From: Roseibium alexandrii DFL-11
GTDB lineage: Bacteria > Pseudomonadota > Alphaproteobacteria > Rhizobiales > Stappiaceae
Reading direction: 5' to 3'
Length of the DNA stretch: 64,000 nucleotides
Assembly: GCF_000158095.2 (NCBI RefSeq)
Contig: NZ_CM011002.1
Coordinates: 3,611,203 to 3,675,202 of the forward strand
The notes beneath the pieces were generated by a model. It did not search any database. It was not told the DNA's origin and was given only the letters and a program-made list of their open reading frames with translations. Position 1 is the stretch's first letter; the number at the start of each line of letters is the position of its first letter. Both the position numbers and the translations under genes were made by a program. This document shows positions 8,312 through 16,776 of this stretch, piece by piece.

Positions 8312-10555
8312 CAATCCGCTTTCAGCCAACGGCGCCGGACGGTCAAACAGATAACCCTGCAGATACTCGCAGCCGGCATTCACCAAAAAGTCCCGCTGTT
8401 CTTGGGTTTCAACACCTTCGCCAATGGTTTTCATTCCCATCACCTTGGCAATGCCGAGGAGCGTGCGGACAAGCATGTCGTTTTCTTCGCTGATGCCAAT
8501 GCGTGCCACGAAGCTACGGTCGATCTTCATCGTGTTGAACGGGTATTTGTGCAGATAACTCAAGCTGGAATAGCCGGTTCCAAAGTCGTCGATTGCCAGG
8601 CCGATATTCATGTCCCGGAGTTCGGCAAAGACCTTTTGGGTGCATTGGTCCTCCTCAAGCACCAGATCCTCTGTAATCTCGAGAAGCAATTGGTCGGCAG
8701 ACAAACCATAGGTCATCAGAAGGTCAGCCACATGCTCGGCAAACCCCTCTTTCTGGAATTGGCTTGAGCTCACGTTGACCGAGACGCCCGTTGTGCCCCA
8801 ATTGCTGGCGTCACGGATTGCCCGCTCCAAGACCCAATTATCGATTTCGGATGTAAACCCGGCTTCCTTGGCAATAGGCAAAAACACCCCTGGAGAAACA
8901 AGTCCACGCTCCGGATGGCGCCAGCGAATGAGTGCCTCAGCATGTGCCCGTTCGCCTGTCCCGGACACCACAATCGACTGATAGAACAGTTCGAACTGAT
9001 CGTCCTGAAGGGCAGTCGCCAGCTCACTGCGGAGCTGTCGGCGTTCGCAGCGCTCCTCATCCATCCTATTGTCGAACAGCCGGTAAGACCGTTTGCCTTC
9101 GGCCTTACACCTTTGAAGCGCAACATCAGCAGATCGAATGATATCGAGTATGCCTCGGCCATGATCTGGAAAACGCGCAATCCCTGCACTGCAGGATGCA
9201 TCGATCAGACGCCCTTCAAACTCGATTGGCTCGATCAGGTCATCAAACAATCCAACCAGATTGCTCGGGAAGTGGTCTTCCCCGACCCGGCCTTCTACCA
9301 AAATAACAAATTCATCGCCGCCGATCCGGCCGATCAGCACGTCCGGCCCAAGACGCTTTCGTATCCGGACGGCTTGGCTCATGATCAGCCAATCCCCGGC
9401 CATGTGCCCATGGATGTCGTTGACTTCTTTCAAGTTATCCAGGTCCAGATAAACAAGACTGGCACCCTTCATGCGCACGTCCTCGGACGCTAATTGCCTT
9501 TCAGCCTCTTTGTAGAATTGAGCCCGTGTGGTGAAGCCCGTCATAGAATCGTGGGAAGCGGCGCGCCGGGCTTCTCGCTCTTGCAGTGCCAATTCGCTTT
9601 TGGCCTGTGTGATCTGGCGTAAAGCCGCAAGAACCATGATCAAAATGGTTCCCAGAGACAAAAACAAAACCGGGATCGAGGACATGATCACACCGGTTGC
9701 CCGGCTGATCGGGTTCCAAACCAGCTGAGCCACTTTCGAACCCGCTGCATTTTTCAATGAAATGCCGATCATGCCTTCCGGAGTTTTATCTTGCAGTTCA
9801 AGTTCTTCGACTGGAAGGACGGAGAGCAATTCTGCCAATCTGCGGTCATTCAGTTCAAAAATCGAGATCAGAATGAACGGTTCCTGATAGACCATCGGAA
9901 TACCGCCTGGATCTGGAACAACCGCAAAAGCGGCCACAAGACTGGGAATGCCGTTTACTCTGAATACATCCGATCCGTTCAGATCCGCCAAGTCACCGGC
10001 GAACAGAATATCTCCGTCCGGATTCGCGGTGAGCGCGGCTAGATAATTGTTACGTATCAACTGCAACGCATCGGCAAAGTCACTGTTCAGGACCTCTCGG
10101 ATTACCTTTTGGGCTGGTTCGCCTGACTTGCTTGCTGAAAAAGTGAGGCCATCACTGGGCGCTATCAATCCTGAATAATCTGGCGAGAAATCACCAGCCA
10201 TATCAACGCCAAAACGATCTGCAATCCAGTCAGGATCGGGATTTGAGACGATGTTGATGTACGCAGCATTTGAAGCCGCATACCGCTCCATCTCGTCGAC
10301 CAGTGATTGCCGGTAGCTGTCGAAAATCCGGGAAACGGCCGTCACTTCACGCTGTGCAGTTTCCTTTTCGGCCAGCCATACCTTGATGAAAACTGCCCCG
10401 AAAACAACCAGCACGATCGTGAATAAAACAGGCACGACAGCCACAGGCGCGACAAATAACGTATTTATTCCAATGCGTCTTTTTACGATATCTTCGCGGT
10501 CTAGACGTCCGCCATCATAGACTGTTTCGTCATATTTATCGTCAATATTACCCAT
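8297..10555 (-). CDS. Membrane-bound GGDEF-EAL cyclic-di-GMP signalling protein
   Basis: A 752-residue protein. An N-terminal membrane helix (about 30-58), a periplasmic sensor region resembling CHASE4 (about 60-280) and a second helix (about 285-310) precede the GGDEF and EAL domains. The cyclase motif RIGGDEF is intact. The phosphodiesterase motifs EALIRW, NVSSSQF, EITE, IDDFGTGYSSLSYL, KIDRSF and GEGVE are all present, so both synthesis and hydrolysis of cyclic-di-GMP look possible. The ligand of the periplasmic domain is unknown. It stands alone, with no partner gene nearby. Confidence 0.9.
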   Translation of the reverse strand: MGNIDDKYDETVYDGGRLDREDIVKRRIGINTLFVAPVAVVPVLFTIVLVVFGAVFIKVWLAEKETAQREVTAVSRIFDSYRQSLVDEMERYAASNAAYINIVSNPDPDWIADRFGVDMAGDFSPDYSGLIAPSDGLTFSASKSGEPAQKVIREVLNSDFADALQLIRNNYLAALTANPDGDILFAGDLADLNGSDVFRVNGIPSLVAAFAVVPDPGGIPMVYQEPFILISIFELNDRRLAELLSVLPVEELELQDKTPEGMIGISLKNAAGSKVAQLVWNPISRATGVIMSSIPVLFLSLGTILIMVLAALRQITQAKSELALQEREARRAASHDSMTGFTTRAQFYKEAERQLASEDVRMKGASLVYLDLDNLKEVNDIHGHMAGDWLIMSQAVRIRKRLGPDVLIGRIGGDEFVILVEGRVGEDHFPSNLVGLFDDLIEPIEFEGRLIDASCSAGIARFPDHGRGILDIIRSADVALQRCKAEGKRSYRLFDNRMDEERCERRQLRSELATALQDDQFELFYQSIVVSGTGERAHAEALIRWRHPERGLVSPGVFLPIAKEAGFTSEIDNWVLERAIRDASNWGTTGVSVNVSSSQFQKEGFAEHVADLLMTYGLSADQLLLEITEDLVLEEDQCTQKVFAELRDMNIGLAIDDFGTGYSSLSYLHKYPFNTMKIDRSFVARIGISEENDMLVRTLLGIAKVMGMKTIGEGVETQEQRDFLVNAGCEYLQGYLFDRPAPLAESGLKRAS

Positions 10556-10633
10556 ATTCTATCCAGATCAGGACGATATGAAGTAGTTTTTAAAGGTAAT
10601 TCTCTAATTTTCTCTCAATACGTGCAAAACAAC

Positions 10634-10665
10634 AAAAATAGCCGGGACGGACGAACCACCCCGGC
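10634..10665 (-). terminator. Rho-independent terminator after the NMT1-type binding protein
   Basis: On the minus strand, GCCGGG (10665-10660) pairs with CCCGGC (10646-10641) and is followed by TATTTTTGTT. It stands just downstream of the stop at 10697. Confidence 0.7.
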
Positions 10666-10696
10666 ATCAGAACTATTTGAACAAAGCCCGCTCTGC

Positions 10697-11686
10697 TTAG
10701 AGCTTGTCTGTCACTGCCGTTGAGGTCGCGCCCTCAGGCTCCTTGGTAATAACCGGATCAGACCCACCAGACAGGAGAGACTTCACGGTCCGCTCATAGG
10801 CGGCCATGTCCAACTTGCCGTCAGACCCATCGACCAGCTTGTTGATCTCGCCAACCATCCGGATCTGATGCTTTTCGGTTTGAGCACCGGTCGCGTCGTT
10901 TTCCAGAACGATTTCAGCTGCTTCTTCCGGGTTTTCGGCGGCATAAGCCCAGCCCTTCATGGAGGCTTTTACAAAGCGTGCCAGCTTGTCGACCATTGCC
11001 GGGTCCTCAAGGCTGGACTCCAGGACATAAAGGCCATCTTCAAGGGTCGCGACGCCCTGGTCTTCATATTTGAAAACCACCAGCTCTTCCGCGGGAATGC
11101 CTGCGTCGATCACCTGCCAGTATTCGTTGTAGGTCATCGTGGAAATGCAGTCGGCCTGCTTCTGAAGCAGCGGATCCACATTGAAGCCCTGCTTGAGAAC
11201 CGTCACGCCACCGTCACTGCCGTCAGTTGCAATGCCAAGCTGGCTCATCCAGGATAGAAACGGATATTCATTGCCGAAGAACCAGACGCCAAGTGTCTTG
11301 CCGCGGAAGTCTTCCGGAGAAGAAATTCCGGTTTCTTTCCGGCACGTCAGCATCATCCCGGACTTCTGGAACGGCTGGGCGATGTTGACGAGCGGCACGC
11401 CCTTTTCGCGCGATGCCAAAGCCGACGGCATCCAGTCGATGATGACATCTGCACCGCCACCGGCGATCACCTGCGGCGGCGCAATGTCCGGACCGCCCGG
11501 CTTGATTGTGACATCAAGGTCTTCCTCTTCGTAGAAGCCTTTGTCTTTGGCGACGTAGTAACCTGCAAACTGGCCTTGCGTGACCCATTTCAACTGAAGC
11601 GTCAGCTCGTCGGCAGCCTGCGCTCCGGTCGCAAACAGACCAGCGCCAAGGACCGAAGCCAGTGCCAGACTTTTGAGTGCCTTCAT
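10697..11686 (-). CDS. NMT1/THI5-type ABC transporter substrate-binding protein
   Basis: A 329-residue periplasmic binding protein. The start is placed at 11686 (MKALKSLALA), because the ribosome site AGGGG lies 7 bases upstream; longer in-frame starts lack one. A signal peptide ends near GLFATGAQA-AD. The mature protein begins LTLQLKWVTQGQFAGYYVAKD, the classic NMT1/THI5 (PF09084) opening shared with ThiY, SsuA and pyrimidine-related binding proteins. No permease or ATPase gene is adjacent in the window, so the transporter partners are elsewhere. The ligand may be a pyrimidine or thiamine-precursor-like compound; this rests only on family and on the preTA genes 9 kb away. Confidence 0.8.
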   Translation of the reverse strand: MKALKSLALASVLGAGLFATGAQAADELTLQLKWVTQGQFAGYYVAKDKGFYEEEDLDVTIKPGGPDIAPPQVIAGGGADVIIDWMPSALASREKGVPLVNIAQPFQKSGMMLTCRKETGISSPEDFRGKTLGVWFFGNEYPFLSWMSQLGIATDGSDGGVTVLKQGFNVDPLLQKQADCISTMTYNEYWQVIDAGIPAEELVVFKYEDQGVATLEDGLYVLESSLEDPAMVDKLARFVKASMKGWAYAAENPEEAAEIVLENDATGAQTEKHQIRMVGEINKLVDGSDGKLDMAAYERTVKSLLSGGSDPVITKEPEGATSTAVTDKL

Positions 11687-12099
11687 TGCCATTCCCCTAT
11701 TGTTTATGGGCGTGCCTTGGTGGCTCCGCCCGTCTCTGGAATTCAAACCTTGCCGGGAATAAAGGAATGAGCATCTCCCTCACGCTCTTGCACATTCCCC
11801 GCAATATGGCCGCGCTGCACTGTGCGGACGTGTCGTCTTCTCCACAGTCAGCCTGACCAAATGGTCAAGAAAATCTAGAAAGCTGCCAGCTCTCTGGTCA
11901 AGACTATTTTTTAGTCATGCGGAATTTTAATTCTGTTGACCCGTTAATTCGCTCATATTGTTTCTATTTTCCAATTTCCACTCAAGCTTGCGTTGCCATG
12001 ACATTGGCAATTCCTGCAGTATCAACCATGCTGCCTTTGAATGGAACTCAGGCAAGCCTCATACTGATGGACAACAGCCAAGACGCGCAAGGTCTTTCC
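11687..12099. promoter_or_regulatory. Intergenic region with palindromic operator candidates
   Basis: This 413-base divergent gap holds a perfect inverted repeat TGACCA-AA-TGGTCA (11854-11867). Its right half is extended as TGGTCAAGA (11862-11870), which recurs at 11895-11903, 33 bases away or about three helical turns. A further inverted repeat GACTA-ttttt-TAGTC spans 11902-11916. The arrangement looks like tandem operators of a GntR-like or similar dimeric repressor. An open frame continues upstream of the nitroreductase from 11917, but I regard it as non-coding leader. Confidence 0.45.
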
Positions 12100-12801
12100 A
12101 TGATCGACAAATCAACCCTCGTCTACACGGCCGTTCCAATGCCGGACCGGCGGGCTGTTTCCGATGAAGACATGCGCCAGCGCGCCGATGAGTTTCTGGA
12201 AGATGTTCGCACACGGCATACGGTTCGCCAGTTTTCCGACAAACCGGTAGAGCGCAGTGTGATCGAAACCTGCATACGCGCTGCCGGAACCGCTCCTAGC
12301 GGCGCCAATCATCAACCCTGGCATTTTGTGGCAATCCGTAATCCAGACCTAAAACGCCAGATTCGGGAAGCAGCCGAAGAAGAAGAGCAAAAGTTTTATG
12401 ATGGCGGCGCGGGAGATGCCTGGATCAAGGCGCTGGAACCGATCGGCACCAACGCGCACAAACCGCATCTGGAAATCGCTCCATGGCTAATTGTGATCTT
12501 TGCCCAGCGCTGGGGCACGTATGAAGACGGCACGCGCTACAAGCACTACTATGTTCCTGAAAGCGTCGGGATCGCGACCGGTGTGCTGATCACGGCTTTG
12601 CACCATGCAGGTCTCAGCACCTTGACCCATACGCCCAACCCTATGCGGTTTTTGAACGATATTCTGGACCGCCCGGAAGCCGAAAAGCCCGTCATGATCC
12701 TCGCCGTCGGCCACCCGGCAACCGACGCCACCGTTCCAGCCGCAGCCAAAATCAAAAAACCTCTCAAAGAGATCCTAAGTGTGTTTGATACCGAGGCTTA
12801 G
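12100..12801 (+). CDS. Nitroreductase-fold flavoprotein of the iodotyrosine deiodinase (IYD) family
   Basis: A 233-residue FMN protein. The start at 12100 has AAGG seven bases upstream. The FMN-phosphate region RTRHTVRQFS (37-46) and AGTAPSGANHQPWHFV (62-77) match the nitroreductase fold. E96, Y100 and K121 sit at exactly the spacing (4, then 21) of the substrate-clamping Glu-Tyr-Lys triad of mammalian IYD (E157/Y161/K182 in human, from memory). The protein may therefore reductively remove halogen from halotyrosines instead of reducing nitro groups. It is a single gene with no clear operon partner. Confidence 0.75.
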   Translation: MIDKSTLVYTAVPMPDRRAVSDEDMRQRADEFLEDVRTRHTVRQFSDKPVERSVIETCIRAAGTAPSGANHQPWHFVAIRNPDLKRQIREAAEEEEQKFYDGGAGDAWIKALEPIGTNAHKPHLEIAPWLIVIFAQRWGTYEDGTRYKHYYVPESVGIATGVLITALHHAGLSTLTHTPNPMRFLNDILDRPEAEKPVMILAVGHPATDATVPAAAKIKKPLKEILSVFDTEA

Positions 12802-12868
12802 TTCGGAAAAAATTGGAGACTTGAGCACCGTCTCAAAGGGCTAAGCTGTACCGGCGTTTGCGCAGCAA

Positions 12869-13432
12869 TCAGCTGTCGTCTTCGTGAAGAATCTCTGTTT
12901 TGAACCGCGGGCGCCGGATATGAAAATCATTAAGACTGAAGTCACCGACAATGTCACTTACAAACAAGGCTGAATGCTCCAACGACAACTGTACGACGAT
13001 GACAGTGTCGCCTTCTGCGAGGGTGGGAAAATCAAACTGGGCCAAATCTTCCTCTGTCAGAAGCGCATCGTCATCGTTGCTCTCTGACCAGTGAACCTCC
13101 AATTCATCCTCATCATCGAAGAAATTGCGGACACTCGAAACTGTCATGGTGAAATTGCTGTCGGTCGCGTAATTTCCGAGAATAGACTCCGCCGTTGCTT
13201 CAATAAGATCGAAGTCATCTTCTGTAAACTCAACACCGTCGAAGCGCGTAACGAGATCTGTTGTCACACTCGCTGCTCGCTCAAGCTGACGGGAAGCGCG
13301 GAACCCATCAAACAAACTGGCGGTGTTCAAAAAAATCAAAATCAATAATGGGAAAATCAGCGCAAATTCGACGGCCGCAACTCCGTTCGTGTCTGTCCGG
13401 AATTTCCGTAGGCGTGTGGATCGTATCGGCAT
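12869..13432 (-). CDS. TadE/TadG-like pilus assembly protein
   Basis: A 187-residue pseudopilin-like protein. The TadE motif GVAAVEFALIFPLLILIF (about residues 17-34) forms the single N-terminal helix with the processing-type glutamate. An acidic extracytoplasmic domain follows. It is third in a three-gene operon with another TadE protein and a TadG protein, spaced by 2 and 10 bases. Such proteins are minor components of Flp/Tad tight-adherence pili. The core tad/cpa genes are not in the window. Confidence 0.8.
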   Translation of the reverse strand: MPIRSTRLRKFRTDTNGVAAVEFALIFPLLILIFLNTASLFDGFRASRQLERAASVTTDLVTRFDGVEFTEDDFDLIEATAESILGNYATDSNFTMTVSSVRNFFDDEDELEVHWSESNDDDALLTEEDLAQFDFPTLAEGDTVIVVQLSLEHSALFVSDIVGDFSLNDFHIRRPRFKTEILHEDDS

Positions 13433-13434
13433 TG

Positions 13435-13974
13435 TTAGAAAGGCTCGTTCATGAAGGCCATTGAAGACACCATCTCATATTGGTTATTAGCGCTTTTAGA
13501 CAGCGCCAGACCAAATCCCAACCCAGGCGTATAGACATCTGTCGTCAGACAAGCCCGCATGAATACGATGCTGCTGGTGCTGCCGGGATTGAAAGTCACA
13601 ACGGGTTTAAAGTCATTGCTTGTGTCCACACAAACGGCATTCGTTTCCGGCAGATCGATCAGACTTGAGATTTCAATGAGCTCAATGGTGAGGTTGTTGA
13701 CGCAATCAGGAACAACAATTCCCACGATCTCACAGATGTCTTCTTCAAAATCTTCACGGGACACTGTGTTGTCGGCCAAACCTTTTGTGACAGCCCCAAT
13801 ATAGACTGACTTCGACGTCGTGTTCACAGCATGGTCCAGCATTGTCATCCGGATAAACAAGAGCCCCATCTCAAAACAAGACAGAAACAACGCAAAAAAT
13901 GGCAGCCCAATAAGCGCAAACTCTACGGCTGTCGCACCGTCTTTCTTTTTAAGGAAACTTCGCAACACACGCAT
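13435..13974 (-). CDS. TadE-like pilus assembly protein
   Basis: A 179-residue protein with the TadE signature GATAVEFALIGLPFFALF at about residues 13-30, one membrane helix and an extracytoplasmic domain with paired cysteines (for example ICEIVG, DCVNN and ACLTTD) that may form disulfides. It is encoded between the TadG-like gene and a second TadE-like gene. Expected to be exported and assembled in the Flp/Tad pilus envelope machinery. Confidence 0.82.
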   Translation of the reverse strand: MRVLRSFLKKKDGATAVEFALIGLPFFALFLSCFEMGLLFIRMTMLDHAVNTTSKSVYIGAVTKGLADNTVSREDFEEDICEIVGIVVPDCVNNLTIELIEISSLIDLPETNAVCVDTSNDFKPVVTFNPGSTSSIVFMRACLTTDVYTPGLGFGLALSKSANNQYEMVSSMAFMNEPF

Positions 13975-13984
13975 TGAAATTAAC

Positions 13985-15394
13985 CTAACCGGAGACCCGA
14001 AGGTTGTTGACCGCTGATGCTATCGCATTGAATGCATCTTCGATGTTCAAACCCTCCACAAAGTAGTAATTTGAAAGACTTGACGCACAATACTTAAGCA
14101 GCTGATCTGGAAGAGAACCGCTATTGATTTGAAATCCTATCGTATATACTTGAACATTGTTATCGTTCAAATATTCACAGACGCGCTTGAAGTATGCAAC
14201 CGCATCATCAGCTTTAGTGGAAGCAGTATTTATATTGCCTTTGGATACGATGGTTTGCTGAGTTTTGTTTTTGATTTTGCCAGTCGTTGTGTAATCTCTT
14301 GGCCGAAACTGCGCAGTAATCGCGCCGTCTGTCATGATGACCGCAACCTTGAGCGTGTCTTCATCGTTGAAATCAGCCGGCCGGTCCGAAAAATCACCGC
14401 CCAGCTGACCCCTCATTGAACCGGACAGCACCTTCGCGCCCCACAGTGCCCCGATGTCCATTCCGGTGCCATCGGACAAATCCATGTCATCAATCAAAGC
14501 TTTCAAATCGGTTGTATTATTTGAGTTCAACACCATTGCGGAGTCTTCAGACGGGCACCAGGGATTGGTGGCCACCCACTTTGTAAAGTCCGGCACTTGC
14601 GGGCGGCTGTTCGCCGGTATCGCGGCCATATCGAAGTCATCATCCGTGTATTCGATGCAACCCTCTCTCTCCGTAGAGAACATGAATTTGCCGTAGGGAA
14701 CGTTTTTGTTCACGTAGTAATTGGCCGAACTTGGCGAATCGATAACCCCCGGGGTCGATGAGTTCACAGCGTATGTATCGTAGAAGTCACCGATGTTAAC
14801 GGTTCCGCCGAATGGTATGATGCTCAGGGACGTGTATTCCTTGTCTTCGTCTTCCTTGAGCATCGTGTCGATGAAACCCTTTGCAGCTTCCCGCAGGCTT
14901 GTGATTTTTGACCCGCCCATGGACGAGGAAATATCAAGAACAACGGATACTTCGATGTTTTGCGCAGCTTGCTGAGCGACTGAAGATGCCAAAACACTCG
15001 TCTTATCGATCCCGGCCAGCTTCAAAATCGTCATTTCAATATCAACGGTCGCAGTGATCTCGACAGACTTTGCGTTGAGGCTGTCCGTCACATCCCCCAT
15101 CGTCAACTTCAGAGTTGTCCACGGCGCCGTGTCAGGAAGATTGGCCTGAATATACTCATCCACCGTATCTTCGATATCCGCAGTGTTGCTCAACGAAGCG
15201 GCCGCAAGCGTCGCTGAGTCCAACGTGGATTGGAGTTTTGCCTGAGCGGTCGTCATCCGGACTACATCAAGACTCCCGATCGTGATCAGCATCAGTGGTA
15301 CAAACGCCAAAGCTGTCAGAATGGCGACATTACCGGACCGATCCGCCCCCAAGCTGGAAAAACGGGACGCAAGTATTGGAAAAAGTGAGCGCAA
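13985..15394 (-). CDS. TadG-like protein with von Willebrand factor A domain
   Basis: A 469-residue protein. The N-terminal TadE/G membrane segment (GNVAILTALAFVPLMLITIG, about 21-40) is followed by the helical DVVRMTTAQAKLQSTLDSA stretch typical of TadG. A vWA domain then starts at about residue 148 with an intact metal-ion-dependent adhesion motif D154-x-S156-x-S158. Probably part of Flp/Tad pilus biogenesis or surface adhesion. The frame opens with TTG at 15394 without an obvious ribosome site, so the exact start is uncertain. Confidence 0.8.
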   Translation of the reverse strand: MRSLFPILASRFSSLGADRSGNVAILTALAFVPLMLITIGSLDVVRMTTAQAKLQSTLDSATLAAASLSNTADIEDTVDEYIQANLPDTAPWTTLKLTMGDVTDSLNAKSVEITATVDIEMTILKLAGIDKTSVLASSVAQQAAQNIEVSVVLDISSSMGGSKITSLREAAKGFIDTMLKEDEDKEYTSLSIIPFGGTVNIGDFYDTYAVNSSTPGVIDSPSSANYYVNKNVPYGKFMFSTEREGCIEYTDDDFDMAAIPANSRPQVPDFTKWVATNPWCPSEDSAMVLNSNNTTDLKALIDDMDLSDGTGMDIGALWGAKVLSGSMRGQLGGDFSDRPADFNDEDTLKVAVIMTDGAITAQFRPRDYTTTGKIKNKTQQTIVSKGNINTASTKADDAVAYFKRVCEYLNDNNVQVYTIGFQINSGSLPDQLLKYCASSLSNYYFVEGLNIEDAFNAIASAVNNLRVSG

Positions 15395-15764
15395 TTGCGG
15401 TATCCGTAATCTAATTTTGCTTTACAGCTGTGGCTCCGGTCTTCAGACCCTGAACGGATCAACGTCGACCAAAGATCGGTACAGTATTTCTGAAATAACA
15501 ATCCGACCACTTCTATAGAGTTAATCTGAATAAATAAATTAGATATGGTTACACTTGCCTGAACGCAGCTTTATTGCCTATTTTTTGTTCATACTACGTA
15601 TTTTTGTCAGTATCTGTGTAGAGCGAGCTTTGAATCTGGTCATCCGCGCAAAGATTAATCTCCTTCTTTTCCAGAAAATCGAGAAATTGGTCCATAAAAA
15701 ATCGTGATCACAAGTCTGTGTTTACGGAACGATAAACATGCCCTCGCGTTCGCTCACTTGATGA
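15395..15764. other. AT-rich divergent intergenic region, no gene seen
   Basis: About 370 bases separate the tad-type operon and the lyase gene. The stretch is notably AT-rich from about 15500 to 15720, as expected for two divergent promoters. I find no convincing small gene, repeat or RNA. Confidence 0.5.
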
Positions 15765-16688
15765 ATGAAAGAAAAAAGGGATTTCTCTGTGACCGCAGGC
15801 GACACCGGAGCCATACTGTTTTCGAAAGCAAAAACTTGTTCCGTTTGCGGAGTTCTGACGCTCTTGGGCGCTTCAACCGCACTCGCTCAAGACGAGATCG
15901 TGATTGGTGGTAAAGCCGTACCTGTCGAGGAAGACTCCTACAAATGTGACATGACCGCTGAGGAAATCCCGGATGACCTGAGCATCAAACGGCTGGCGAA
16001 TTGTGAATCCGCCGAGCTCATCGATTTCGAAATGCCAGGCAAGGATCTGCGCGCCGTAAAGTTCACCATTTCACCGGACGACAAACCTATTTCATCCGGG
16101 ATTCGCGCTGAGTTGCGCGACATGTACGTGGCCAAGAATGGCGAGGAAGTCTGGTACCGGATCTCCACATTGATCCCGAAAACGTTTCCCATGGAAGCAG
16201 ACCACCGGCTTGTCCTGTCTCAGTGGCACGAACGGCTGAGGGCGGGTGGCCATAGCTTGCGGCCCAACATTTCACATCGGCTTTGGAACGGCCGTTTCGT
16301 CGTGACCCTTTGGAGCGACGACGTCATCGAACGGCTTGGCACCATCGAGGGAGACGGCCAGATCCTTTATTCGGAGCCTCGGATCGACCAGGGTGTCTAC
16401 CACGAATATGTCTACCGTGTTGTGTGGTCGCCGGAAGATGATGGCCGGATCAATGCCTGGATGCGGCAATGTCCGCCCCTGCGGGAGACCTGCGACGGCC
16501 GTTGGCAGGACATGATTCAGTTTGAAGGCACAACCGGCTACTCCAACGACAAAGTAGATGGGTACTACTTCAAGTACGGGCTCTACACCGTGAGTGACTT
16601 TGAAGTGCCGTTTACGGCTTTTCACAAGGATTACTGGAGCGGACCAACCGCCGAGAGCATCGGATTGTCCGATCCGATCTTCAAATGA
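15765..16688 (+). CDS. Secreted polysaccharide lyase of the heparin lyase I-like family
   Basis: A 307-residue exported protein. A hydrophobic signal segment (VCGVLTLLGASTALAQ) is cleaved near residue 42. The mature part has the jelly-roll features of PF14099 lyases: RAELRDMY near the first catalytic strand, LSQWHERLRAG, the YHEYVYRVVWSPEDDGRINAW segment and the closing YYFKYGLY motif. It would cleave an acidic polysaccharide by beta-elimination outside the cytoplasm. GTG at 15789 has a better ribosome site (AAAAAAGGGA) than ATG 15765, so the true protein may be 8 residues shorter. No other carbohydrate gene is nearby. Confidence 0.65.
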   Translation: MKEKRDFSVTAGDTGAILFSKAKTCSVCGVLTLLGASTALAQDEIVIGGKAVPVEEDSYKCDMTAEEIPDDLSIKRLANCESAELIDFEMPGKDLRAVKFTISPDDKPISSGIRAELRDMYVAKNGEEVWYRISTLIPKTFPMEADHRLVLSQWHERLRAGGHSLRPNISHRLWNGRFVVTLWSDDVIERLGTIEGDGQILYSEPRIDQGVYHEYVYRVVWSPEDDGRINAWMRQCPPLRETCDGRWQDMIQFEGTTGYSNDKVDGYYFKYGLYTVSDFEVPFTAFHKDYWSGPTAESIGLSDPIFK

Positions 16689-16776
16689 TCCCGGCGAAAA
16701 ATATGGCTTGTGGCCAACATATTACCGCAGTCGGGAGGACTATCCTCCCGATCGCGTTGTTCAGCAGCCACGGTAT

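Noticed and set aside
11917..12099. N-terminal extension of the nitroreductase-like protein
   Set aside because: The extra 61 residues do not resemble the family, overlap the operator candidates and lack a ribosome site; 12100 has one.
16732..16750. 8-bp inverted repeat CGGGAGGA/TCCTCCCG between convergent genes
   Set aside because: The loop is only three bases and there is no T run in either direction, so I do not call it a terminator.
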